From: Luzula sylvatica
Taxonomy: Eukaryota > Streptophyta > Magnoliopsida > Poales > Juncaceae
Reading direction: 5' to 3'
Assembly: GCA_946800325.1 (NCBI GenBank)
Contig: OX326958.1
Location: 59,823,793-59,887,792 of the forward strand
DNA: 64,000 bases
How positions within the stretch are numbered: the first letter of the stretch is position 1; each line of letters opens with the position of its first letter. Positions 1-11,789 of this stretch are shown one piece after another. The translations under genes were made by a program, and so were the position numbers. The notes beneath the pieces were generated by a model. That model was not told the origin of the DNA. It saw nothing but the letters and a program-made list of their open reading frames with translations, and did not search any database.

Positions 1-248
1 AGTTTGTTTTTCGATTCAAAACAAGATTTTAACGCTTTGAGGAGTTCAGATAACAAGTTTTTAGATCAGGTGTATCGTATCTTTTACTACATAACTTTTT
101 ACCAAATTTCAGAAACGCTAAGAAAGTTTGTTTTTCGATTCAAAACAAGATTTTAACGCTTTGAGGAGTGCAAATAACATGTTTTTAGATCAGGTGTATC
201 GTATCTTTTACTACATAACTTTTTACCAAATTTCAGAAACACTAAGAA
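1..248 (+). repeat. Type A monomers (two adjacent examples)
   Basis: These two units define a second monomer family. Against the reference they carry 'gg' instead of 'tt' at 69-70 (gatcaggtg), T instead of C at 100 (ctttttacc) and G instead of C at 112 (ttcagaaac), often with G at 117 (aaacgct). The first also has 'cagataacaag' near 48-57. The second has the rare 'gaggagtgca' (base 163), which is a useful landmark for higher-order repeats. Type A units often occur in runs of two or three and recur across the window, for example near 4839, 8684, 14761, 24190 and 43040. The linkage of three separate sites shows an old split in the family rather than random mutation. Confidence 0.88.
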
Positions 249-2730
249 AGTTTGTTTTCCGATTCAAAACAAGATTTTAACGCTTTGAGGAGTTCAAATA
301 ACATGTTTTTAGATCATTTGTATCGTATCTTTTACTACATAACTTTTCACCAAATTTCACAAACACTAAGAAAGTTTGTTTTTCGATTCAAAACAAGATT
401 TTAACGCTTTGAGGTGTTCAAATAACATGTTTTTAGATCATTTGTATCGTATCTTTTAGTACATAACTTTTCACCAAATTTCACAAACACTAAGAAATTT
501 TGTTTTTCGATTCAAAACAAGATTTTAACGCTTTGAGGAGTTCAAATAACGTGTTTCTAGATCATTTGTATCGTATCTTTTACTACATAACTTTTCACCA
601 AATTTCACAAACACTAAGAAAGTTTTTTTTTCGATTCAAAACAAGATTTTAACGCTTTGAGGAGTTCAAATAACGTGTTTTTAGATCATTTATATCGTAT
701 CTTTTACTACATAACTTTTCACCAAATTTCACAAACACCAAGAAAGTTTGTTTTTCGATTCAAAACAAGATTTTAATGCTTTGAGGTGTTCAAATAACGT
801 GTTTTTAGATCATTTGTGTCGTATCTTTTAGTACATAACTTTTCACCAAATCTCCCAAACACTAAGAAAGTTTGTTTTTCCATTCAAAACAAACATTTAA
901 CGCTTTGAGGAGTTCAAATAACGTGTTTTTAGATCATTTGTATCGTATCTTTTAGTACATAAGTTTTCAACAAATTTCACAAACACTAAGAAAGTTTGTT
1001 TTTCGATTCAAAACAAGATTTTAAAGCATTGAGGAGTTCAAATAACATGTTTTTAGATCAGGTGTATCGTATCTTTTACTACATAACTTTTCACCAAATT
1101 TCACAAACACTAAGAAAGTTTGTTTTTCGATTCAAAATAAGATTTTAACGCTTTGAGGAGTTCAAATAACGTGTTTTTACATCATTTGTATCGTATCTTT
1201 TACTACAAAACTTTTCACCAAATTTCAGAAACACTAAGAAAGCTTGTTTTTCGATTCAAAACAAGATTTTTAACGCTTTGAGGAGTTCAAATAACGTGTT
1301 TTTAGATCATTTGTATCGTATCTTTTACTACATAACTTTTCACCAAATTTCACAAACACTAAAAAAGTTTGTTTTTCGATTTCAAAACAAGATTTTAACG
1401 CTTTGAGGAGTTCAAATAACGTGTTTTTAGATCATTTGTATCGTATCTTTTAGTACATAACTTTTCACCAAATTTTACAAACACTAAGAAAGTTTGTTTT
1501 TCGATTCAAAACAAGATTTGAAATCATTGAGGTGTTCAAATAACATGTTTTTAGATCATTTGTATCGTATCTTTTAGTACATAACTTTTCACCAAATTAC
1601 ACAAACACTAAGAAAGTTTGTTTTTCGATTCAAAACAAGATTTTAACGCTTTGAGGAGTTCAGATAACAAGTTTTTAGATCAGGTGTATCGTATCTTTTA
1701 CTACATAACTTTTTACCAAATTTCAAAAATGCTAAGAAAGTTTGTTTTTCGATTCAAAACAAGATTTTAACGCTTTGAGGAGTTCAAATAACATGTTTTT
1801 AGATCAGGTGTATCGTATCTTTTACTACATAACTTTTTACCAAATTTCAGAAACACTAAGAAAGTTTGTTTTTCGATTCAAAACAAGATTTTAACGCTTT
1901 GAGGAGTTCAACTAACGTGTTTTTAGATCATTTGTATCGTATCTTTTACTAAATAACTTTTCACAAAATTTCACAAACACTAAGAAAGTTTGTTTTTCGA
2001 TTCAAAACAAGATTTTAACGCTTTGAGGTGTTCAAATAACATGTTTTTAGATCATTTGTATCGTATCTTTTAGTACATAACTTTTCACCAAATTTCACAA
2101 ACACTAAGAAATTTTGTTTTTCGATTCAAAACAAGATTTTAACGCTTTGAGGAGTTCAAATAACGTGTTTCTAGATCATTTGTATCGTATCTTTTACTAC
2201 ATAACGTTTCACCAAATTTCACAAACACTAAGAAAGTTTGTTTTTCGATTCAAAACATGATTTTAACGCTTTGAGGAGTTCAAATAACGTGTTTTTAGAT
2301 CATTTGTATCGTATCTTTTACTACATAACTTTTCACCAAATTTCACAAACACTAAGAGAGTTTGTTTTTCGATTCAAAACAAGATTTTAACGCTTTAAGG
2401 TGTTCAAATAACATGTTTTTAGATCAGGTGTATCGTATCTTTTACTACATAACTTTTTACCAAATTTCAGAAACGCTAAGAAAGTTTGTTTTTCGATTCA
2501 AAACAAGATTGTAACGCTTTGAGGAGTTCAAATAACATGTTTTTAGATCATTTGTATCGTATCTTTTACTACATAACTTTTCAGCAAATTTCACAAACAC
2601 TAAGAAAGTTTGTTTTTCGATTCAAAACAAGATTTTAACGCTTTGAGGAGTTCAAATAACGTGTTTTTAGATCATTTGTATCGTATCTTTTACTACAAAA
2701 CTTTTTACCAAATTTCACAAACACTAAGAA

Positions 2731-2854
2731 AGCTTGTTTTTCGATTCAAAACAATATTTTAACGCTTTGAGGAGTTCAAATAACGTGTTTTTAGATTCTT
2801 TGTATCGTATCTTTTAGTACATCACTTTTCACCAAATTTCACAAACACTAAGAA
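2731..2854 (+). repeat. HindIII-site monomer subtype (example)
   Basis: A T-to-C change at position 3 turns 'aaagtttg' into 'aaagcttg' and creates AAGCTT across the unit junction (2730..2735). The subtype recurs dozens of times. It is usually linked to a preceding unit with 'tactacaaaac' in place of 'tactacataac'. This example also carries T at 25 ('caatatttt') and is followed by 'gattctttg'; other HindIII-type units keep G25. Because the subtype sits at fixed places inside the higher-order units, HindIII fragments should report their lengths. Confidence 0.85.
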
Positions 2855-3598
2855 AGTTTGTTTTTCGATTCAAAACAAGATTTTAACGCTTTGAGGAGTT
2901 CAAATAACGTGTTTTTAGATCATTTGTATCGTATCTTTTAGCACATAACTTTTCACCAAATTTCACAAACACTAAGAAAGTTTGTTTTTCGATTCAAAAC
3001 AAGATTTTAACGTTTGGAGGAGTTCAAATAACGTGTTTTTAGATCATTTGTATCATATCTTTTACTACATAACTTTTCACCAAATTTCACAAACTCTAAG
3101 AAAGTTTGTTTTCCGATTCAAAACAAGATTTTAACGCTTTGAGGAGTTCAAACAACGTGTTTCCAGATCATTTGCATCGTATCTTTTAGTACATAACTTT
3201 TCGCCAAATTTTACAAACACTAAGAAAGTTTGTTTTTCGATTCAAAACAAGATTTTAAAGCTTTGAGGAGTTCAAATAACATGTTTTTAGATCATTTGTA
3301 TCGTATCTTTTAGTACATAACTTTTCACCAAATTACACAAACACTAAGAAAGTTTGTTTTTCGATTCAAAACAAGATTTTAACGCTTTGAGGAGTTCAGA
3401 TAACATGTTTTTAGATCAGGTGTATCGTATCTTTTACTACATAACTTTTTACCAAATTTCAGAAACGCTAAGAAAGTTTGTTTTTCGATTCAAAACAAGA
3501 TTTTAACGCTTTGAGGAGTGCAAATAACATGTTTTTAGATCAGGTGTATCGTATCTTTTACTACATAACTTTTTACCAAATTTCAGAAACACTAAGAA

Positions 3599-3722
3599 AG
3601 TTTGTTTTTCGATTCAAAACAAGATTTTAACGCTTTGAGGAGTTCAAATAACGTGTTTTTAGATCATTTGTATCGTATCTTTTACTACATAACTTTTCAC
3701 CAAATTTCACAAACACTAAGAA
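3599..3722 (+). repeat. Reference (consensus-type) monomer
   Basis: This unit matches the majority base I see at each position and is used as the coordinate standard (position 1 = the A of 'agtttg'). Landmarks are the T5 run at 7-11, TCGA at 11-14, AAAA at 18-21, TTTT at 27-30, GAGGAG at 39-44, ACGTG at 53-57, T5 at 58-62, GATC at 64-67, 'tatcgtatc' at 73-81, TTTT at 82-85 and 96-99, and AAATTT at 104-109. It has no obvious internal subrepeat beyond the short 'caccaaatttcac' and 'tatcgtatc' echoes. Because 124 is not a multiple of 3, the reading frame shifts by one base at each unit. Confidence 0.9.
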
Positions 3723-5332
3723 AGTTTGTTTTTCGATTCAAAACAAGATTTTAACGCTTTGAGGTGTTCAAATAACATGTTTTTAGATCATTTGTATCGT
3801 ATCTTTTAGTACATAACTTTTCACCAAATTTCACAAACACTAAGAGAGTTTGTTTTTCGATTCAAAACAAGATTTTAACGCTTTAAGGTGTTCAAATAAC
3901 ATGTTTTTAGATCAGGTGTATCGTATCTTTTACTACATAACTTTTTACCAAATTTCAGAAACGCTAAGAAAGTTTGTTTTTCGATTCAAAACAAGATTGT
4001 AACGCTTTGAGGAGTTCAAATAACATGTTTTTAGATCATTTGTATCATATCTTTTACTACATAACTTTTCAGCAAATTTCACAAACACTAAGAAAGTTTG
4101 TTTTTCGATTCAAAACAAGATTTTAACGCTTTGAGGAGTTCAAATGACGTGTTTTTAGATCATTTGTATCGTATCTTTTACTACAAAACTTTTCACCAAA
4201 TTTCACAAACACTAAGAAAGCTTGTTTTTCGATTCAAAACAATATTTTAACGCTTTGAGGAGTTGAAACAACATGTTTTTAGATTCTTTGTATCGTATCT
4301 TTTAGTACATCACTTTTCACCAAATTTCACAAACACTAAGAAAGTTTGTTTTTCGATTCAAAACAAGATTTTAACGCTTTGAGGAGTTCAAATAACGTGT
4401 TTTTAGATCATTTGTATCGTATCTTTTAGTACATAACTTTTCACCAAATTTCACAAACACTAAGAAAGTTTGTTTTTCGATTCAAAACAAGATTTCAACG
4501 TTTGGAGGAGTTCAAATAACGTGTTTTTAGATCATTTGTATCATATCTTTTACTACATAACTTTTCACCAAATTTCACAAACTCTAAGAAAGTTTGTTTT
4601 CCGATTCAAAACAAGATTTTAACGCTTTGAGGAGTTCAAACAACGTGTTTCCAGATCATTTGCATCATATCTTTTAGTGCATAACTTTTCGCCAAATTTT
4701 ACAAACACTAAGAAAGTTTGTTTTTCGATTCAAAACAAGATTTTAAAGCTTTGAGGAGTTCAAATAACATGTTTTTAGATCATTTGTATCGTATCTTTTA
4801 GTACATAACTTTTCACCAAATTACACAAACACTAAGAAAGTTTGTTTTTCGATTCAAAACAAGATTTTAACGCTTTGAGGAGTTCAGATAACAAGTTTTT
4901 AGATCAGGTGTATCGTATCTTTTACTACATAACTTTTTACCAAATTTCAGAAACGCTAAGAAAGTTTGTTTTTCGATTCAAAACAAGATTTTAACGCTTT
5001 GAGGAGTGCAAATAACATGTTTTTAGATCAGGTGTATCGTATCTTTTACTACATAACTTTTTACCAAATTTCAGAAACACTAAGAAAGTTTGTTTTTCGA
5101 TTCAAAACAAGATTTTAACGCTTTGAGGAGTTCAAATAACGTGTTTTTAGATCATTTGTATCGTATCTTTTACTACATAACTTTTCACCAAATTTCACAA
5201 ACACTAAGAAAGTTTGTTTTTCGATTCAAAACAAGATTTTAACGCTTTGAGGTGTTCAAATAACATGTTTTTAGATCATTTGTATCGTATCTTTTAGTAC
5301 ATAACTTTTCACCAAATTTCACAAACACTAAG

Positions 5333-5456
5333 AAATTTTGTTTTTCGATTCAAAACAAGATTTTAACGCTTTGAGGAGTTCAAATAACGTGTTTCTAGAT
5401 CATTTGTATCGTATCTTTTACTACATAACTTTTCACCAAATTTCACAAACACTAAG
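5333..5456 (+). repeat. XbaI-site monomer subtype (example)
   Basis: A T-to-C change at position 61 gives 'gtttctagatc', creating TCTAGA at 5394..5399. The subtype commonly follows a 'tagtac' unit whose junction reads 'taagaaattttg'. It often precedes a unit whose start is a long T run ('agtttttttttcg'). It recurs in the same neighbourhood order in most higher-order blocks. Confidence 0.82.
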
Positions 5457-6078
5457 AAAGTTTTTTTTTCGATTCAAAACAAGATTTTAACGCTTTGAGG
5501 AGTTCAAATAACGTGTTTTTAGATCATTTATATCGTATCTTTTACTACATAACTTTTCACCAAATTTCACAAACACCAAGAAAGTTTGTTTTTCGATTCA
5601 AAACAAGATTTTAACGCTTTGAGGTGTTCAAATAACGTGTTTTTAGATCATTTGTGTCGTATCTTTTAGTACATAACTTTTCACCAAATCTCCCAAACAC
5701 TAAGAAAGTTTGTTTTTCCATTCAAAACAAACATTTAACGCTTTGAGGAGTTCAAATAACGTGTTTTTAGATCATTTGTATCGTATCTTTTAGTACATAA
5801 GTTTTCAACAAATTTCACAAACACTAAGAAAGTTTGTTTTTCGATTCAAAACAAGATTTTAAAGCATTGAGGAGTTCAAATAACATGTTTTTAGATCAGG
5901 TGTATCGTATCTTTTACTACATAACTTTTCACCAAATTTCACAAACACTAAGAAAGTTTGTTTTTCGATTCAAAACAAGATTTTAACGCTTTGAGGAGTT
6001 CAAATAACGTGTTTTTACATCATTTGTATCGTATCTTTTACTACAAAACTTTTCACCAAATTTCAGAAACACTAAGAA

Positions 6079-6202
6079 AGCTTGTTTTTCGATTCAAAAC
6101 AAGATTTTAACGCTTTGAGGAGTTCAAATAACGTGTTTTTACATCATTTGTATCGTATCTTTTACTACAAAACTTTTCACCAAATTTCAGAAACACTAAG
6201 AA
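6079..6202 (+). repeat. Single-monomer duplication
   Basis: This unit repeats features of the unit just before it (5955..6078): 'tttttacatc' with C in place of G at 64, 'tactacaaaac' and 'ttcagaaacact'. The corresponding places near 1155, 12553 and 17388 have only one such unit. It is a recent one-unit gain in this block only. The copy at 11.8-13.8 kb lacks it, so that block derives from the version without the gain. Confidence 0.75.
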
Positions 6203-7314
6203 AGCTTGTTTTTCGATTCAAAACAAGATTTTTAACGCTTTGAGGAGTTCAAATAACGTGTTTTTAGATCATTTGAATCGTATCTTTTACTACATAACTT
6301 TTCACCAAATTTCACAAACACTAAAAAAGTTTGTTTTTCGATTTCAAAACAAGATTTTAACGCTTTGAGGAGTTCAAATAACGTGTTTTTAGATCATTTG
6401 TATCGTATCTTTTAGTACATAACTTTTCACCAAATTTTACAAACACTAAGAAAGTTTGTTTTTCGATTCAAAACAAGATTTGAAATCATTGAGGTGTTCA
6501 AATAACATGTTTTTAGATCATTTGTATCGTATCTTTTAGTACATAACTTTTCACCAAATTACACAAACACTAAGAAAGTTTGTTTTTCGATTCAAAACAA
6601 GATTTTAACGCTTTGAGGAGTTCAGATAACAAGTTTTTAGATCAGGTGTATCGTATCTTTTACTACATAACTTTTTACCAAATTTCAAAAATGCTAAGAA
6701 AGTTTGTTTTTCGATTCAAAACAAGATTTTAACGCTTTGAGGAGTTCAAATAACATGTTTTTAGATCAGGTGTATCGTATCTTTTACTACATAACTTTTT
6801 ACCAAATTTCAGAAACACTAAGAAAGTTTGTTTTTCGATTCAAAACAAGATTTTAACGCTTTGAGGAGTTCAACTAACGTGTTTTTAGATCATTTGTATC
6901 GTATCTTTTACTAAATAATTTTTCACAAAATTTCACAAACACTAAGAAAGTTTGTTTTTCGATTCAAAACAAGATTTTAACGCTTTGAGGTGTTCAAATA
7001 ACATGTTTTTAGATCATTTGTATCGTATCTTTTAGTACATAACTTTTCACCAAATTTCACAAACACTAAGAAATTTTGTTTTTCGATTCAAAACAAGATT
7101 TTAACGCTTTGAGGAGTTCAAATAACGTGTTTCTAGATCATTTGTATCGTATCTTTTACTACATAACGTTTCACCAAATTTCACAAACACTAAGAAAGTT
7201 TGTTTTTCGATTCAAAACATGATTTTAACGCTTTGAGGAGTTCAAATAACGTGTTTTTAGATCATTTGTATCGTATCTTTTACTACATAACTTTTCACCA
7301 AATTTCACAAACAC

Positions 7315-8060
7315 TAAGAGAGTTTGTTTTTCGATTCAAAACAAGATTTTAACGCTTTAAGGTGTTCAAATAACATGTTTTTAGATCAGGTGTATCGTAT
7401 CTTTTACTACATAACTTTTTACCAAATTTCAGAAACGCTAAGAAAGTTTGTTTTTCGATTCAAAACAAGATTGTAACGCTTTGAGGAGTTCAAATAACAT
7501 GTTTTTAGATCATTTGTATCGTATCTTTTACTACATAACTTTTCAGCAAATTTCACAAACACTAAGAAAGTTTGTTTTTCGATTCAAAACAAGATTTTAA
7601 CGCTTTGAGGAGTTCAAATAACGTGTTTTTAGATCATTTGTATCGTATCTTTTACTACATAACTTTTCACCAAATTTCACAAACACTAAGAGAGTTTGTT
7701 TTTCGATTCAAAACAAGATTTTAACGCTTTAAGGTGTTCAAATAACATGTTTTTAGATCAGGTGTATCGTATCTTTTACTACATAACTTTTTACCAAATT
7801 TCAGAAACGCTAAGAAAGTTTGTTTTTCGATTCAAAACAAGATTGTAACGCTTTGAGGAGTTCAAATAACATGTTTTTAGATCATTTGTATCATATCTTT
7901 TACTACATAACTTTTCAGCAAATTTCACAAACACTAAGAAAGTTTGTTTTTCGATTCAAAACAAGATTTTAACGCTTTGAGGAGTTCAAATGACGTGTTT
8001 TTAGATCATTTGTATCGTATCTTTTACTACAAAACTTTTCACCAAATTTCACAAACACTA
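7315..8060 (+). repeat. Trimer duplication (about 373 bp, two copies)
   Basis: The marker 'taagagag' occurs at 7315 and again at 7688, 373 bp later. The three units after each (type A with 'gctttaagg', then 'gattgtaacg', then a reference-like unit) repeat in order. The other blocks have a single pass through this trimer. The second copy differs by 'tatcatatc' near 7890. Confidence 0.72.
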
Positions 8061-11000
8061 AGAAAGCTTGTTTTTCGATTCAAAACAATATTTTAACGCT
8101 TTGAGGAGTTCAAACAACGTGTTTTTAGATTCTTTGTATCGTATCTTTTAGTACATCACTTTTCACCAAATTTCACAAACACTAAGAAAGTTTGTTTTTC
8201 GATTCAAAACAAGATTTTAACGCTTTGAGGAGTTCAAATAACGTGTTTTTAGATCATTTGTATCGTATCTTTTAGTACATAACTTTTCACCAAATTTCAC
8301 AAACACTAAGAAAGTTTGTTTTTCGATTCAAAACAAGATTTTAACGTTTGGAGGAGTTCAAATAACGTGTTTTTAGATCATTTGTATCATATCTTTTACT
8401 ACATAACTTTTCACCAAATTTCACAAACTCTAAGAAAGTTTGTTTTCCGATTCAAAACAAGATTTTAACGCTTTGAGGAGTTCAAACAACGTGTTTCCAG
8501 ATCATTTGCATCGTATCTTTTAGTACATAACTTTTCGCCAAATTTTACAAACACTAAGAAAGTTTGTTTTTCGATTCAAAACAAGATTTAAAGCTTTGAG
8601 GAGTTCAAATAACATGTTTTTAGATCATTTGTATCGTATCTTTTAGTACATAACTTTTCACCAAATTACACAAACACTAAGAAAGTTTGTTTTTCGATTC
8701 AAAACAAGATTTTAACGCTTTGAGGAGTTCAGATAACAAGTTTTTAGATCAGGTGTATCGTATCTTTTACTACATAACTTTTTACCAAATTTCAGAAACG
8801 CTAAGAAAGTTTGTTTTTCGATTCAAAACAAGATTTTAACGCTTTGAGGAGTGCAAATAACATGTTTTTAGATCAGGTGTATCGTATCTTTTACTACATA
8901 ACTTTTTACCAAATTTCAGAAACACTAAGAAAGTTTGTTTTTCGATTCAAAACAAGATTTTAACGCTTTGAGGAGTTCAAATAACGTGTTTTTAGATCAT
9001 TTGTATCGTATCTTTTACTACATAACTTTTCACCAAATTTCACAAACACTAAGAAAGTTTGTTTTTCGATTCAAAACAAGATTTTAACGCTTTGAGGTGT
9101 TCAAATAACATGTTTTTAGATCATTTGTATCGTATCTTTTAGTACATAACTTTTCACCAAATTTCACAAACACTAAGAAATTTTGTTTTTCGATTCAAAA
9201 CAAGATTTTAACGCTTTGAGGAGTTCAAATAACGTGTTTCTAGATCATTTGTATCGTATCTTTTACTACATAACGTTTCACCAAATTTCACAAACACTAA
9301 GAAAGTTTGTTTTTCGATTCAAAACAAGATTTTAACGCTTTGAGGAGTTCAAATAACGTGTTTTTAGATCATTTGTATCGTATCTTTTACTACATAACTT
9401 TTCACCAAATTTCACAAACACTAAGAGAGTTTGTTTTTCGATTCAAAACAAGATTTTAACGCTTTAAGGTGTTCAAATAACATGTTTTTAGATCAGGTGT
9501 ATCGTATCTTTTACTACATAACTTTTTACCAAATTTCAGAAACGCTAAGAAAGTTTGTTTTTCGATTCAAAACAAGATTGTAACGCTTTGAGGAGTTCAA
9601 ATAACATGTTTTTAGATCATTTGTATCATATCTTTTACTACATAACTTTTCAGCAAATTTCACAAACACTAAGAAAGTTTGTTTTTCGATTCAAAACAAG
9701 ATTTTAACGCTTTGAGGAGTTCAAATGACGTGTTTTTAGATCATTTGTATCGTATCTTTTACTACAAAACTTTTCACCAAATTTCACAAACACTAAGAAA
9801 GCTTGTTTTTCGATTCAAAACAATATTTTAACGCTTTGAGGAGTTCAAACAACGTGTTTTTAGATTCTTTGTATCGTATCTTTTAGTACATCACTTTTCA
9901 CCAAATTTCACAAACACTAAGAAAGTTTGTTTTTCGATTCAAAACAAGATTTTAACGCTTTGAGGAGTTCAAATAACGTGTTTTTAGATCATTTGTATCG
10001 TATCTTTTAGTACATAACTTTTCACCAAATTTCACAAACACTAAGAAAGTTTGTTTTTCGATTCAAAACAAGATTTTAACGTTTGGAGGAGTTCAAATAA
10101 CGTGTTTTTAGATCATTTGTATCATATCTTTTACTACATAACTTTTCACCAAATTTCACAAACTCTAAGAAAGTTTGTTTTCCGATTCAAAACAAGATTT
10201 TAACGCTTTGAGGAGTTCAAACAACGTGTTTCCAGATCATTTGCATCGTATCTTTTAGTACATAACTTTTCGCCAAATTTTACAAACACTAAGAAAGTTT
10301 GTTTTTCGATTCAAAACAAGATTTAAAGCTTTGAGGAGTTCAAATAACATGTTTTTAGATCATTTGTATCGTATCTTTTAGTACATAACTTTTCACCAAA
10401 TTACACAAACACTAAGAAAGTTTGTTTTTCGATTCAAAACAAGATTTTAACGCTTTGAGGAGTTCAGATAACAAGTTTTTAGATCAGGTGTATCGTATCT
10501 TTTACTACATAACTTTTTACCAAATTTCAGAAACGCTAAGAAAGTTTGTTTTTCGATTCAAAACAAGATTTTAACGCTTTGAGGAGTGCAAATAACATGT
10601 TTTTAGATCAGGTGTATCGTATCTTTTACTACATAACTTTTTACCAAATTTCAGAAACACTAAGAAAGTTTGTTTTTCGATTCAAAACAAGATTTTAACG
10701 CTTTGAGGAGTTCAAATAACGTGTTTTTAGATCATTTGTATCGTATCTTTTACTACATAACTTTTCACCAAATTTCACAAACACTAAGAAAGTTTGTTTT
10801 TCGATTCAAAACAAGATTTTAACGCTTTGAGGTGTTCAAATAACATGTTTTTAGATCATTTGTATCGTATCTTTTAGTACATAACTTTTCACCAAATTTC
10901 ACAAACACTAAGAAATTTTGTTTTTCGATTCAAAACAAGATTTTAACGCTTTGAGGAGTTCAAATAACGTGTTTCTAGATCATTTGTATCGTATCTTTTA

Positions 11001-11700
11001 CTACATAACGTTTCACCAAATTTCACAAACACTAAGAAAGTTTGTTTTTCGATTCAAAACATGATTTTAACGCTTTGAGGAGTTCAAATAACGTGTTTTT
11101 AGATCATTTGTATCGTATCTTTTACTACATAACTTTTCACCAAATTTCACAAACACTAAGAGAGTTTGTTTTTCGATTCAAAACAAGATTTTAACGCTTT
11201 AAGGTGTTCAAACAACATGTTTTTAGATCAGGTGTATCGTATCTTTTACTACATAACTTTTTACCAAATTTCAGAAACGCTAAGAAAGTTTGTTTTTCGA
11301 TTCAAAACAAGATTGTAACGCTTTGAGGAGTTCAAATAACATGTTTTTAGATCATTTGTATCATATCTTTTACTACATAACTTTTCAGCAAATTTCACAA
11401 ACACTAAGAAAGTTTGTTTTTCGATTCAAAACAAGATTTTAACGCTTTGAGGAGTTCAAATGACGTGTTTTTAGATCATTTGTATCGTATCTTTTACTAC
11501 AAAACTTTTCACCAAATTTCACAAACACTAAGAAAGCTTGTTTTTCGATTCAAAACAATATTTTAACGCTTTGAGGAGTTCAAACAACGTGTTTTTAGAT
11601 TCTTTGTATCGTATCTTTTAGTACATCACTTTTCACCAAATTTCACAAACACTAAGAAAGTTTGTTTTTCGATTCAAAACAAGATTTTAACGCTTTGAGG
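7560..11700 (+). repeat. 14-monomer tandem repeat (about 1,735 bp, two copies plus a partial third)
   Basis: The marker 'taagagag' lies at 7688, 9422 and 11157, and 'gaggagtgca' at 8846 and 10581, giving a period of 1,734-1,735 bp (14 x 124 = 1,736). The third copy runs only to about 11.7 kb, where the sequence switches to the block copied from 0.4-2.4 kb. The one-base shortfall reflects T-run loss such as 'agatttaaagc' near 8585 and 10319, which is present in both copies and so predates this duplication. Confidence 0.8.
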
Positions 11701-11789
11701 AGTTCAAATAACATGTTTTTAGATCATTTGTATCGTATCTTTTAGTACATAACTTTTCACCAAATTTCACAAACACTAAGAAAGTTTGT

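Larger units (their letters stand above)
1..3350 (+). repeat. Higher-order unit of about 27 monomers
   Basis: The unit begins with the two type A monomers at 1 and 125. The same start recurs at about 3351 (the landmark 'gaggagtgca' moves from 163 to 3513, that is 3,350 bp or 27 units). It recurs again at 4839, 8684 and 10419. The order of subtypes within it (type A pair, reference, 'tagtac', XbaI, long-T, 'caccaag', triple-substitution, 'aaagcatt', HindIII and so on) is the scaffold from which later blocks are derived by internal gains and losses. It may itself be a product of earlier rearrangement. Confidence 0.7.
2330..5328 (+). repeat. 12-monomer tandem duplication (1,488 bp, two copies)
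   Basis: Copies lie at about 2330-3815 and 3818-5303 with offset exactly 1,488 bp (12 x 124). The marker 'taagagag' occurs at 2353 and 3841, and 'gaggagtgca' at 3513 and 5001. The match stops at 5329, where 'taagaaattttg' replaces 'taagagag'. A few private changes separate the copies, for example 'caaatgacg' near 4142 against 'caaataacg', and 'gttgaaacaac' near 4262. Breakpoints are good only to within part of one monomer, because neighbouring units are nearly identical. Confidence 0.8.
4839..8683 (+). repeat. 31-monomer derivative of the 27-monomer unit
   Basis: This block matches 1 onward at offset 4,838 bp up to about 6078, then at 4,962 bp after one extra monomer, then at about 5,335 bp after an extra trimer. 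The extra pieces account for 31 units rather than 27. 'cattcaaaac' at 881 corresponds to 5719, and 'aaaaaagttt' at 1361 to 6323. The next unit start follows at 8684. Confidence 0.75.

Noticed and set aside
1..124. CENP-B box (N-TTCG-NNNN-A-NN-CGGG-N)
   Set aside because: Each monomer has TTCG, four bases and A in the right spacing (ttcgattca), but the required CGGG half is replaced by 'acaa'. A full box is not present in any unit I read.
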